Of a stretch of DNA of 38,799 nucleotides, positions 1 through 8,512 are shown one piece after another (position 1 is the stretch's first letter; each line of letters begins with the position of its first letter). Made by a program: the position numbers and the translations under genes. The notes beneath the pieces are model-generated. The model saw nothing but the letters and a program-made list of their open reading frames with translations, did not search any database and was not told the origin of the DNA. This stretch comes from Geobacter sp. Lineage in GTDB: Bacteria > Desulfobacterota > Desulfuromonadia > Geobacterales > Pseudopelobacteraceae. Where the stretch lies: contig VFJM01000157.1 of the NCBI GenBank assembly GCA_009886055.1, positions 1 through 38,799 of the forward strand. Direction: 5' to 3'.

Positions 1-560
1 ATGAACAGGTACGGGATGGAGAAGGTATCGCAGACGCTTTTCAGATGGCCGATGATCTGGAAGCGCAGAGTGTCATCCAGGGCCGAAAGCGGTTCGTCCA
101 TCAGCAGCAGTCTCGGATTGGAAAGCACGGCGCGCCCGATGGCTACCCGCTGCTTCTCCCCCCCGGAGAGATTGTTGACCCCCCGCTTCAGCAGGTGGCC
201 GATCTGCAGGACCTCCACCAGGGTGTCGAAATCCACCCTGCGCTGGTCGGCGGGACAGCGGTTGAGGCCGTAGAGCAGGTTACCCTGCGTGCTCAAGTGC
301 GGGAAGAGATGAGGGTGCTGAAAAATAATGCCGATGCGGCGCTTTTCTGGCGGGATGTCTGTTCTGCCGTCAAAGAGGGTTTCTCCGTTCAGCTGGATCA
401 GGCCGCTGTCCGGCCTCTCCAGCCCGGCAATCATGCTCACCAGCGTCGACTTGCCGCTCCCGGACGCCCCGAAGACGCCGGTCCTGAAATGGGAAATGAC
501 AACATCCATATCGAGGTCGAAACTGCCGAACCGCTTCTGCAGTGCAATGCGGAGTTCCAT
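1..560 (-). CDS. modC: Molybdate ABC transporter ATP-binding protein ModC (3' end truncated by window edge)
   Basis: Minus-strand reading from ATG at 558-560 gives MELRIALQKRFGSFDLDMDVVISHFRTGVFGASGSGKSTLVSMIAGLERPDSG...NLSGGEKQRVAIGRAVLSNPRLLLMDEPLSALDD: Walker A, ABC signature and Walker B. Lies directly downstream of modB. Confidence 0.9.
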   Translation of the reverse strand, partial: MELRIALQKRFGSFDLDMDVVISHFRTGVFGASGSGKSTLVSMIAGLERPDSGLIQLNGETLFDGRTDIPPEKRRIGIIFQHPHLFPHLSTQGNLLYGLNRCPADQRRVDFDTLVEVLQIGHLLKRGVNNLSGGEKQRVAIGRAVLSNPRLLLMDEPLSALDDTLRFQIIGHLKSVCDTFSIPYLF

Positions 561-561
561 G

Positions 562-1248
562 TCAATCCACCCTGATCATGCGACGGCTGAGGTATTCGTG
601 AAACAGCAGCACAATCACCGAAATGAGAACGGAAACCAGGCAGAGCAGCATCGCCATCGCATCGCCGTCGGGAGAGCTGGCATATTCGTAGATTGCCAAA
701 GGAATGGTCTGCGTCACCCCCGGTATGTTGCCGGCCACGATGATGGTGGCCCCGAACTCACCCAGGGCACGGGCGAACATCAGCGCCGAACCGGCAATCA
801 CCCCCCGCAGTGAAAGAGGAATGACAACCGAGAACATCGCATCCAGCCAGCCGGCCCCCAGGGTGCGTGATGCCTGGATGATTCGCGGATCGATGCCCTC
901 CATGCCGATGCGGATCGAGCGCACCAGCAGCGGAAATCCAACCACAGCCGTGGCGATCACCGCCGCTTTCCAGGTGAAGATCACCCTGATCCCCAATGGC
1001 TGCAGCAGGTGTTGGCCGATGAATCCCTTCTGACCGAGCAGGATCAGCAGCAGGTAGCCGATGACCACCGGCGGCAGCGTCAGGGGGAGGTTGACGATCA
1101 CATCCAGCGCCACCTTTCCCCGAAAACGGCAGTACGTCATCAGGTAGGCCACCCCGAACCCGAACGGGAGCGACACCAGCGTTGCGGTGAATGCCACCTT
1201 CAGCGACAGGAGTATCGCGCTGTATTCTGCTGTTGAAAAACTCTGCAT
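562..1248 (-). CDS. modB: Molybdate ABC transporter permease ModB
   Basis: 228 aa; ModB-like permease with LPLTLPPVVIGYLLLILLGQKGFIG and RALGEFGATIIVAGNIPGVTQTIPLAIYEYASSPDGDAM. Confidence 0.93.
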   Translation of the reverse strand: MQSFSTAEYSAILLSLKVAFTATLVSLPFGFGVAYLMTYCRFRGKVALDVIVNLPLTLPPVVIGYLLLILLGQKGFIGQHLLQPLGIRVIFTWKAAVIATAVVGFPLLVRSIRIGMEGIDPRIIQASRTLGAGWLDAMFSVVIPLSLRGVIAGSALMFARALGEFGATIIVAGNIPGVTQTIPLAIYEYASSPDGDAMAMLLCLVSVLISVIVLLFHEYLSRRMIRVD

Positions 1249-1254
1249 ATCGTC

Positions 1255-2172
1255 CTATCTGGTCTGAAATCCGTACTTTGTCAAGACCGCCTTTGCGGCG
1301 GAAGTTTTCAGGAAGGCGAGAAAAGCCGCCGCTTCAGGTTTTTTTGCTCCGGACGCCGTCAGCGCCAGGGGATAGCTCACGCGAGGATAGAGATCCTGGG
1401 GCACAGTGAACAGTATCGTGGCATGTTTGGCCACCTGCACGGCATCGGTTTTGTAGACGAATGCGCCGTCTACCTCACCACGTTCAGCATACATCAGGCA
1501 TTCACGCACGTCCTTGGCCATGACCAGCTTTTTTTCGAGCAGTTTGTCGATGCCCCCCCTCCTGAAGGCTTCCATGGCATATTCCCCGGCCGGGACGCTT
1601 CTGGGGCTGCCGATGGCGATTTTAGCAAGTGCGGCAACATCCCGGATACTGCCGAGCTTTTGCGCCCCCCTCCCCGCGAAGACCAGCACGTTGTAGGCAA
1701 AGGTATCGATGCTCTTCTCGTCGACCACTCTCCTGGCTTTCAGGTACTCCATCCATTCGGGGTTGGCGGATATGAAGATATCGACCGGCGCCCCCTGTTC
1801 GACCTGCTTGGCCAGCTGGCCGGAGCCGCCATAGTTCTTGATGAACTTCACCGCCGGATGTTTTTTTGCATATCCCTCAGAGAGCTCATTCATGGCCTCT
1901 TTCAGGCTGGCGGCGGCGGAAATGAATACTTCGGCGGCGTAGAGCGGCGGAGCGGCGAGCAGAATCAGGCCGGCTATCAGTAAGCTGGAAATAATTTTCT
2001 GCGCTGTTTTGCAGAAAATCTGTTCGTTACCGCACTTATCCGGATTTATCGGGGCCAGCGCCTTAGAAGTGATTTCCCGAGAGTTACCGGCAGAAATCAA
2101 CCTCGGCAGCGCCCTCATCCTGTTGATCAGGGCTGCTGCTGACAGAGCAGGCAGTTTATTCAGCAGACACAT
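1255..2172 (-). CDS. modA: Molybdate ABC transporter substrate-binding protein ModA (start uncertain)
   Basis: AEVFISAAASLKEAMNELSEGYAKKHPAVKFIKNYGGSGQLAKQVEQGAPVDIFISANPEWMEYL is ModA-like. No ATG/GTG/TTG lies close to the signal-peptide-like segment; the frame stays open through a repeat to ATG codons at 2118 and 2172. Confidence 0.88.
   Translation of the reverse strand: MCLLNKLPALSAAALINRMRALPRLISAGNSREITSKALAPINPDKCGNEQIFCKTAQKIISSLLIAGLILLAAPPLYAAEVFISAAASLKEAMNELSEGYAKKHPAVKFIKNYGGSGQLAKQVEQGAPVDIFISANPEWMEYLKARRVVDEKSIDTFAYNVLVFAGRGAQKLGSIRDVAALAKIAIGSPRSVPAGEYAMEAFRRGGIDKLLEKKLVMAKDVRECLMYAERGEVDGAFVYKTDAVQVAKHATILFTVPQDLYPRVSYPLALTASGAKKPEAAAFLAFLKTSAAKAVLTKYGFQTR
1978..2150. repeat. 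Two-unit palindromic interspersed repeat, copy 1 (units at about 1978-2055 and 2056-2150)
   Basis: Unit 1 CAGTAAGCTGGAAATAATTTTCTGCGCTGTTTTGCAGAAAATCTGTTCGTTACCGCACTTATCCGGATTTATCGGGGC aligns with 19528-19606. Unit 2 ...TTAGAAGTGATTT...GCAGAAATCAACCTCGGCAGCGCCCTCATCCTGTTGATCAGGGCTG...CTGACA aligns with 19607-19691. Confidence 0.75.
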
Positions 2173-2356
2173 TATTACTGAACCTTTCCGGGGTCAACCA
2201 CTAAGGGAGCTATTGTCAGATGCACGATAGTAGCGCTATTTGCCTCATACTTCAATATGATGGTTTACATCCCGCATCAGGGCACCAGCAGAAATTGACA
2301 TCGTCAAGAGGTGTGATATCATGAAAAAATGCAAAAACTAATCAAGGAGGTTGCAC

Positions 2357-2626
2357 ATGAGACTAGCCGCAGCGTTGGCAGGAATAGCCCTGCTTGCCGC
2401 ATCCGCCGCCTTTGCCGGTGCCCCGAAGACCTATCAGGTTACCGGGCCGGTTCTGGAAGTGAAGGACGACATGGTCGTTGTTCAGAAAGGAAAAGAAAAG
2501 TGGGAGATCGCCAAGGACAAAGATGCAAAGGTAACCGGTGATCTCAAGGTCGGGAGCAAGGCAACAGTCACGTACACCATGAAGGCCGCGACCATCGAAG
2601 TCAAAGGTGATGCCAAGAAGAAGTAG
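2357..2626 (+). CDS. Small secreted/periplasmic protein, function unknown
   Basis: MRLAAALAGIALLAASAAFAGAPKTYQVTGPVLEVKDDMVVVQKGKEKWEIAKDKDAKVTGDLKVGSKATVTYTMKAATIEVKGDAKKK: signal peptide plus a short basic beta-rich domain; SD AAGGAGG upstream. Confidence 0.75.
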   Translation: MRLAAALAGIALLAASAAFAGAPKTYQVTGPVLEVKDDMVVVQKGKEKWEIAKDKDAKVTGDLKVGSKATVTYTMKAATIEVKGDAKKK

Positions 2627-2650
2627 CTCCTGTTTGCCCGCCGCGAGACA

Positions 2651-2680
2651 AATCGGGGGATCCGTACGGATTCCCCGATT
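2651..2680. terminator. Near-perfect 30-bp palindrome downstream of the small secreted protein gene
   Basis: AATCGGGGGATCCGTACGGATTCCCCGATT; the arms differ from perfect symmetry at one position. No strong T-run follows. Confidence 0.5.
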
Positions 2681-2857
2681 CCCATTTGACAGCACTTCAC
2701 GGAGGTTGCCGCCACGGCTTTTCTCCCTCTCCGCTCTCCCGCATCTTATCAAATCCCGGATCGACCTGCATACTCATCGGGCTCGCCCTGATGAGCAGTT
2801 TATCATCACAAATCAGTATGGTTTTACTCATCGCGTTTCTCATCGGGAGTTATTTTG

Positions 2858-3844
2858 ATGCCTGCATGGCATTTTCTCACGTTAGTGGTTATAGTTGCAT
2901 CCATGGACCTTCCAGATAAGCATCATGACGTGGATACCAGCTCCTGGAGAGCACTCCCCGCAAGAGACGGCACCTTTCTGACCAGGCAGCAGGCGCGTTC
3001 CTGGGCGCTCGTGCTGGACTCACGATCGATCCCCTGCTGCATCGAGTCCGACGGCAACGGCTGGCTGCTGCTGGTGCCGGAACATCAGCTGGAGAGCGCC
3101 CGCAGGGAGCTGCGCCTGTACGAGGAAGCCAATCAGGACTGGCCCCCCGCCGTCCCGGCCGCACGGCAGCTGATTGAGAACACCCTGCCGACCGTTTCGG
3201 TCCTGCTGCTTCTGGCGACCTTTTACAACCTGACCCTTATCGGCCTCTCCGTTCCGGAGCGCGGCATTCTCGACCTGTACGAGCTCGGCGCCGCCCACGC
3301 AGCAGGCATCAGGGGCGGCCAGTGGTGGCGATGCGTCACCGCTCTCACCCTGCATGCCGGTTCGGTGCATCTGCTCAGCAATCTGGCTATCGGCGGCGCC
3401 TTCATCATCCTGCTCTGCCGGGAGCTCGGCTCCGGTTTGGCCTGGAGCCTGCTGCTGGCTTCCGGCACCCTCGGCAACCTGATCAATGCCTGGGTACAAT
3501 CACCGGATCACCGCTCGGTCGGGGCTTCCACCGCCGTTTTCGGCGCGGTGGGTATTCTTGCGGCCATCAGGCTGGTACGCGACCGCCATCATCTGCAGCG
3601 GCGCTGGTTTATCCCGGTCGCCGCGGGATTGGCTCTGCTGGCGATACTGGGTACCGAGGGGAGGCAGACCGACCTGGGTGCACACCTGTTCGGATTCTGC
3701 TTTGGCGTGTTCTTCGGGGTTTGTGCGGAATCTTTGATGGGGAAATACGGACGTCCCGGAGCTGTTCTGAACTTCCTGCTTGCAGTTTTGAGCGTGGCAC
3801 TGGTGGGAGCGGCATGGTGGGCTGCGCTGGAGTTTCCCGGATGA
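2858..3844 (+). CDS. Rhomboid family intramembrane serine protease
   Basis: GGQWWRCVTALTLHAGSVHLLSNLAIGGAF and HRSVGASTAVFGAVG (GxSx catalytic motif), several TM segments; SD GGGAG at 2845-2849. Confidence 0.88.
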   Translation: MPAWHFLTLVVIVASMDLPDKHHDVDTSSWRALPARDGTFLTRQQARSWALVLDSRSIPCCIESDGNGWLLLVPEHQLESARRELRLYEEANQDWPPAVPAARQLIENTLPTVSVLLLLATFYNLTLIGLSVPERGILDLYELGAAHAAGIRGGQWWRCVTALTLHAGSVHLLSNLAIGGAFIILLCRELGSGLAWSLLLASGTLGNLINAWVQSPDHRSVGASTAVFGAVGILAAIRLVRDRHHLQRRWFIPVAAGLALLAILGTEGRQTDLGAHLFGFCFGVFFGVCAESLMGKYGRPGAVLNFLLAVLSVALVGAAWWAALEFPG

Positions 3845-3924
3845 CAGGACGCTCTGGAAGTTCGTTTTTTTTGTTGCTCTAGCGGGAATTAGCGTCATAC
3901 TTGCCGGGAAAGGAAGGGGCATCA

Positions 3925-6900
3925 GTGCGACAGCATCAGCTTCAGGAAAAATACCCGAAATACCGGTTACTGATTGAGCAGAGCGAACACGGCAACAGCA
4001 TCCGCGGCGCCATCAAGCGCGGTGAGGAGTCCGTGTATGGCTGGACAGCGCACGGCCTGCCGACCGACCTGGCGCGTTTTCTGGCGTCTCACTACTCCTA
4101 CGACTCTACACAGCGTTATTTCGAGATGTTTCAGCAGATGACCGGTGATGCCTATCCGATCGTATTCCGCGATGCGGACGGCCTTGAGACCGCACTTGCC
4201 TACAAGGGAGACCAGCCGTGCAGCGCCGGGATCACCTTCGACATCCGGGGCGATGAAGTCCACATCTCCCGTTCCTTTGCGGACGGCGTTCCGCTCCCGT
4301 CCGCCGCCGTCGTGCATGGGCAGATGCTGTTCGACCTTGCCGCCGGTGTCGTCGTCCCGGTTGCGAATCGTGACGCCTGGAAAAGATGGGAGACGGTTTT
4401 CGAGGAACTGGACGGAACGCAGGATGACTTTGACGGCGACGAGTGGGATGAGGAGGAATGGGACGAAGAAGAGGTTACCGAGCCTGCAGCAGACGTCCCG
4501 GAACTCCGCAGCCTGCGCCACACCGTCATCGCGCCGCTTGAGCTCTTTAATCGCTCCGCCATCCGGCTTTCACCGGAAGCAATCGATGATCCGGACACCC
4601 ATTGCTATTTCCGGCTGAATGGTGTTTCCCCTGCAGCGTTTTTCACAAGCGCCCTGAACTACCTGCTGGATATTCCAGGCGGCCTGACCGGCACAACCGC
4701 ATTACTGGAACCGGTCAGCCTGTATGAACAGATGAACTTTCCCCTTTCCAATTCTGCATTCTGGCTGTTCAACCCGCAGCGCCGCTCGAACCTCCCGACA
4801 CCGATGAAGGCCAAAAAGCGGGTGCGGACGGTTATCGAGACGGCTTTTGCATTGCTGGATGAAACCAGGCCCACCGCACGAAACGCGATTATCCGTTCGG
4901 TGACCTCTTCCTCCGATTTCTTGAAAAGGGATGTGAAACGGGAAGCTAAAAAGCTTATTACCGTACTAAGCGAATCATGGGCTCAATCACTGATCATCGT
5001 CATGGCGAAACCGGACGGCTGGCTTTTTCTGAAGGATGACCACCGCTCCCAGGCGCGGCTGATGCGGATTCTGTACGAGATGTTCGGGCTGGAGACCTTT
5101 ATTGGCGGATCTGTGCCGGTGAGGATGGAGCTTGCCTCAGCCAGAGTGCTGAAAGAGTTGCCGCACTTGACGGCACGCCTGCAGGGAGAAGGATTTTCGC
5201 TGCGGATCGGCAGCGAGCCGCTGACAGCGGCATCGTGGGAATTCTCGCTTGACGCTACCCGGAGCAGTCAGGACTGGTTTGAACTGAAACCGGAAATCCG
5301 CTGTAACGGCGAGATGTTGACGGAGGAGGAGCTGCGCTCCCTGCTGGACGGCAGCGGCATGCTGCGCCGTGACGGCAGGCTGATGCTGCTGGATGAGGTC
5401 AGCGCCCAGGTGCTGGCCATGTTCGCAGGTGCCATGCCGTCAGCTAAAAAGAAGAAAAAGGGGGGGCAGGATCTGGTCCGTGTGCCGCGCCTGCAGATTC
5501 TGGACTGGCTGCAACTGCGCAGCCACGGCGTACAGGTCAGGCTGTCGCCGGACGATGCCGGGACCCTGGAGAGCCTGCTCAATTTTTCATCCATACCGGC
5601 GCGTCCGGTGCCGGCTGGGCTTAACGCCACCCTGCGCCATTACCAGGTCGACGCCTGGCACTGGCTCGCCTTTCTGTACGAGCACCGTTTCGGCGCCTGC
5701 CTGGCCGATGACATGGGTTTGGGCAAGACCGTCCAGGGGATCACCCTGCTGGCCGGGATCATGTCCGGCGAGCTTCTCAGCGCCGCCGCTCCGGGAACGC
5801 CGCACCTGGTGGTTGCGCCGCCGTCACTGCTCTTCAACTGGGAGGCGGAGATAGCCCGTTTTCTCCCGGCCGCCCGGGTCATGCTTTACAGCGGCAGCGG
5901 GCGCAGCAGTGCCGAATTCGCCAATCACGATATCATCATCACCAGCTACGGCATTGTCCAGCGCGACTGCGACCTGCTGGCAGATCAGCGCTTCAATGTC
6001 CTCATTTTCGACGAGACCCAGATGGTCAAGAATCTGCAGGCAGCCACCACCAACGCCGTCCGCAAGCTGAAAGGCGCGTTTACTCTGGCGCTGACCGGTA
6101 CGCCCGTGGAAAATCATCTGGGAGAATACTTTGCGATCATGGATCTCTGCCTCCCCGGACTGCTGGGAACGCGCGAAGAGTTCAGCCGCAAACTCAGCCG
6201 GGATGGCGCTGCCGGTACGGCACGGCTGATCGGGCGCACCCGCCCCTTTGTGCTCCGCCGGACAAAACAGCTGATTGCCGCGGAGCTGCCGCCAAAGATA
6301 GAGATGGACATCCCGCTTGAACTGACGACAAAACAGAGAGTCTTTTACCAGCGTACCGTGGAGGAGGTGCGCGGCAAGGTCAGGGAAGCCTACGAAAGCC
6401 GCGCCCCTGCCCAGGCCCGCATCATCGCCCTGACCGCCATCCTCCGCCTGCGCCAGATCTGCCTGGCCCCGGCCCTGGCCTCACCCGGAGCCAGCGACGC
6501 CTCGCCGAAACTGGAATTTTTGGCCGAACAGCTGGCTGAACTGCGTGATGAAGGGCACAGCGCCCTGGTGTTCTCCCAGTTCACCGGCTACCTTGACATC
6601 ATCGAAAAAGGGCTGAAGGAACAGGGGTTCGCCTGCCTGCGGCTGGATGGCTCGACACCGGTTCCCCAGCGGAAAAAGCTGGTGCAGACATTTCAGCATT
6701 CAGCGGAACCGGCCGTCTTTCTGATCAGCCTCAAGGCGGGTGGCAAGGGGCTCAACCTGACCCGCGCCACCTACGTCTACCACATGGATCCCTGGTGGAA
6801 CCCGGCGGTTGAAAACCAGGCTTCCGACCGGGCCCACCGCATCGGCCAGACCGGGCAGGTCACCATCACCCGCCTGATCATGCGGCATACGATTGAAGAA

Positions 6901-7017
6901 AAGATGATGGCCTTGAAGGAGCAGAAACTTCAGCTGTACCGGGCTATTCTGGAGGATGGAACCGGTGGCGGAGGGGCGGGGCTGACTCGGGAGGATTTCG
7001 ATTTTCTGCTCGGATGA
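3925..7017 (+). CDS. SNF2-family (DEAD/DEAH) ATP-dependent helicase
   Basis: LADDMGLGKTVQGITLLAGI, IFDETQMVKN, LALTGTPVENHLGEYFAIMDL, LVFSQFTGYLDIIEKGL, VFLISLKAGGKGLNLTRATYVYHMDPWWNPAVENQASDRAHRIGQ. Probable GTG start at 3925 preceded by AAAGGAAGGGG; the track starts at an upstream TTG (3901). Confidence 0.93.
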   Translation: MRQHQLQEKYPKYRLLIEQSEHGNSIRGAIKRGEESVYGWTAHGLPTDLARFLASHYSYDSTQRYFEMFQQMTGDAYPIVFRDADGLETALAYKGDQPCSAGITFDIRGDEVHISRSFADGVPLPSAAVVHGQMLFDLAAGVVVPVANRDAWKRWETVFEELDGTQDDFDGDEWDEEEWDEEEVTEPAADVPELRSLRHTVIAPLELFNRSAIRLSPEAIDDPDTHCYFRLNGVSPAAFFTSALNYLLDIPGGLTGTTALLEPVSLYEQMNFPLSNSAFWLFNPQRRSNLPTPMKAKKRVRTVIETAFALLDETRPTARNAIIRSVTSSSDFLKRDVKREAKKLITVLSESWAQSLIIVMAKPDGWLFLKDDHRSQARLMRILYEMFGLETFIGGSVPVRMELASARVLKELPHLTARLQGEGFSLRIGSEPLTAASWEFSLDATRSSQDWFELKPEIRCNGEMLTEEELRSLLDGSGMLRRDGRLMLLDEVSAQVLAMFAGAMPSAKKKKKGGQDLVRVPRLQILDWLQLRSHGVQVRLSPDDAGTLESLLNFSSIPARPVPAGLNATLRHYQVDAWHWLAFLYEHRFGACLADDMGLGKTVQGITLLAGIMSGELLSAAAPGTPHLVVAPPSLLFNWEAEIARFLPAARVMLYSGSGRSSAEFANHDIIITSYGIVQRDCDLLADQRFNVLIFDETQMVKNLQAATTNAVRKLKGAFTLALTGTPVENHLGEYFAIMDLCLPGLLGTREEFSRKLSRDGAAGTARLIGRTRPFVLRRTKQLIAAELPPKIEMDIPLELTTKQRVFYQRTVEEVRGKVREAYESRAPAQARIIALTAILRLRQICLAPALASPGASDASPKLEFLAEQLAELRDEGHSALVFSQFTGYLDIIEKGLKEQGFACLRLDGSTPVPQRKKLVQTFQHSAEPAVFLISLKAGGKGLNLTRATYVYHMDPWWNPAVENQASDRAHRIGQTGQVTITRLIMRHTIEEKMMALKEQKLQLYRAILEDGTGGGGAGLTREDFDFLLG

Positions 7018-7077
7018 TTCCACGCACCATCAGGAATCACCATGTCCGGATTGATCCGCGCACAAGATGAAGCTGTA

Positions 7078-7569
7078 TTATGCCGGCTCTTCCAGATCTT
7101 CTTCGAGGAGCGGCGTGATCACAACCCTGATCTTCCCCTTGCCCCAGAGACCGATCTTCTTGGCGGCGGCGCGGGAAAGATCGATGAAGTGAAAAGACTT
7201 GGGAGCACAACGGTCGTTGATGGTGACAGAAACTTCCTGTTTGCTGACCGGATTAACGACCCGTACCACGGTGCCGAGCGGCAGGCTCTGGTGGGCACCG
7301 GTCATTTTTTCCGGGTTGTAGCGTTGGCCGGAGGATGTGCGCCGCCCCTCGAATTTTCGCGCATAGTACGACGCAAACCCTTCGACCGATTCAAACGAGC
7401 TGCTTTTCAGGACAAGTTCTTCCAGATTGGTCGGTGCCGGCGAGGAGATCTCATGCAACAGGGGCTGTACACCCCCTGGCGGGTCATCCGCGCGGGCTGA
7501 CGGCGACAACACCAGTACGGCAACGAGGGTGACAGTTGCGGCTATCATATTGAAATACAGTCGGTTCAT
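7078..7569 (-). CDS. RlpA family (septal ring lytic transglycosylase-like) protein
   Basis: GFASYYARKFEGRRTSSGQRYNPEKMTGAHQSLPLGTVVRVVNPVSKQEVSVTINDRCAPKSFHFIDLSRAAAKKIGL is the RlpA double-psi beta-barrel core; signal peptide from MNRLYFNMIAATVTLVAVLVLSPSARA. Confidence 0.9.
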   Translation of the reverse strand: MNRLYFNMIAATVTLVAVLVLSPSARADDPPGGVQPLLHEISSPAPTNLEELVLKSSSFESVEGFASYYARKFEGRRTSSGQRYNPEKMTGAHQSLPLGTVVRVVNPVSKQEVSVTINDRCAPKSFHFIDLSRAAAKKIGLWGKGKIRVVITPLLEEDLEEPA

Positions 7570-7600
7570 GCGAACCTTATACAATATCTGCGCATTCCGG

Positions 7601-8485
7601 TCAAGTTTTGTGCAGATATTCAGCTATCCCGTCCTGTAAACCACGCGGTTCAAATCCGAACACTTTCTGCCATGTACCGTCGCAGATACTCTCCTCAAGC
7701 AGCAGCTGCAACTGATCGGTTGTAATCGGAAACTGCGGGATCTTCTGCATAATCGGGATAATCAGTTTCATTAATCCCAGCGGGAGGTGCGGTTTGAACG
7801 GTCGCGAGCGACCCAGAGCGGCGGCGGTCATATCGAGCAGCGCTTCATAGCTCAGGCGGTCGGTGCCGCACAATTCATACGTCCGGCCGATCGTACCCGG
7901 CATCTCCAGTGCGAGCCTGAAACAGCGGGCCACGTCATCGGCATGGATCGGCTGCAGCCGGTAGCTGCCGCTGCCGATGACCGGCATGATCGGGGCACGC
8001 CGCAGCTGTGCCGCCAGCATGTTGATGAACGCATCATGCGGTCCGAATACCAGCGAAGGGCGGAAGATCGTCCACTCAAGGGCGCTTCCCCGCACCAGTT
8101 CCTCCGCCCGCCACTTGGTCCGGTGATAGGCCGTAACCGCAGCCGGCCGTGCTCCAAGGGCCGACATCTGCAGGTAGCGGCTGATGCCGTTCCCGGCAGC
8201 GGCCGCCAGCAGATTTGCCGTGGCCTGAACATGCAGACGCTCGAAGGTGACCCCTTTTGAAGGAAACTCCCGGATGATGCCGACCAGGTTGATGACCGCA
8301 TCGCACCCTTTGAAACCCTGCTCGAAGGTCTCCGGCCTGGTTATGTCCCCCGCCACCTGCTCGGCCTCCCCCCGAAGAGTGCTGCGGCTATGCACCAGGA
8401 GGCGCACGGAATGCCCCCCCTTCTGAAGCTCCCTGACCAGGTGCCCCCCTACGAAACCTGTCCCTCCGGCAATAAAGATCTTCAT
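7601..8485 (-). CDS. NAD(P)-binding epimerase/dehydratase-like protein (NDUFA9-like complex I family)
   Basis: MKIFIAGGTGFVGGHLVRELQKGGHSVRLLVHS Rossmann motif; FRPSLVFGPHDAFINMLAAQLRRAPIMPVIGSGSYRLQPIHADDVA. Confidence 0.88.
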   Translation of the reverse strand: MKIFIAGGTGFVGGHLVRELQKGGHSVRLLVHSRSTLRGEAEQVAGDITRPETFEQGFKGCDAVINLVGIIREFPSKGVTFERLHVQATANLLAAAAGNGISRYLQMSALGARPAAVTAYHRTKWRAEELVRGSALEWTIFRPSLVFGPHDAFINMLAAQLRRAPIMPVIGSGSYRLQPIHADDVARCFRLALEMPGTIGRTYELCGTDRLSYEALLDMTAAALGRSRPFKPHLPLGLMKLIIPIMQKIPQFPITTDQLQLLLEESICDGTWQKVFGFEPRGLQDGIAEYLHKT

Positions 8486-8512
8486 GGCAGCTCCTTTCTC
8501 TTCAGCACTTTG

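Noticed and set aside
45-575. 176-aa plus-strand ORF at window start
   Set aside because: Antisense to modC, whose Walker A/signature/Walker B motifs are clear on the minus strand.
2172-2340. ModE operator or Moco riboswitch upstream of modA
   Set aside because: No convincing TATATA-type inverted ModE box or Moco-motif core; ATAGTAGCGCTAT near 2227 is too weak to call.
3925-7017. SNF2 helicase as part of a DISARM/other phage-defence system
   Set aside because: No methyltransferase, PLD nuclease or DUF1998-type partner adjacent; neighbours are a rhomboid protease and RlpA.
7042-7500. 152-aa plus-strand ORF after the SNF2 gene
   Set aside because: Antisense to the rlpA-like gene; no domain signal.
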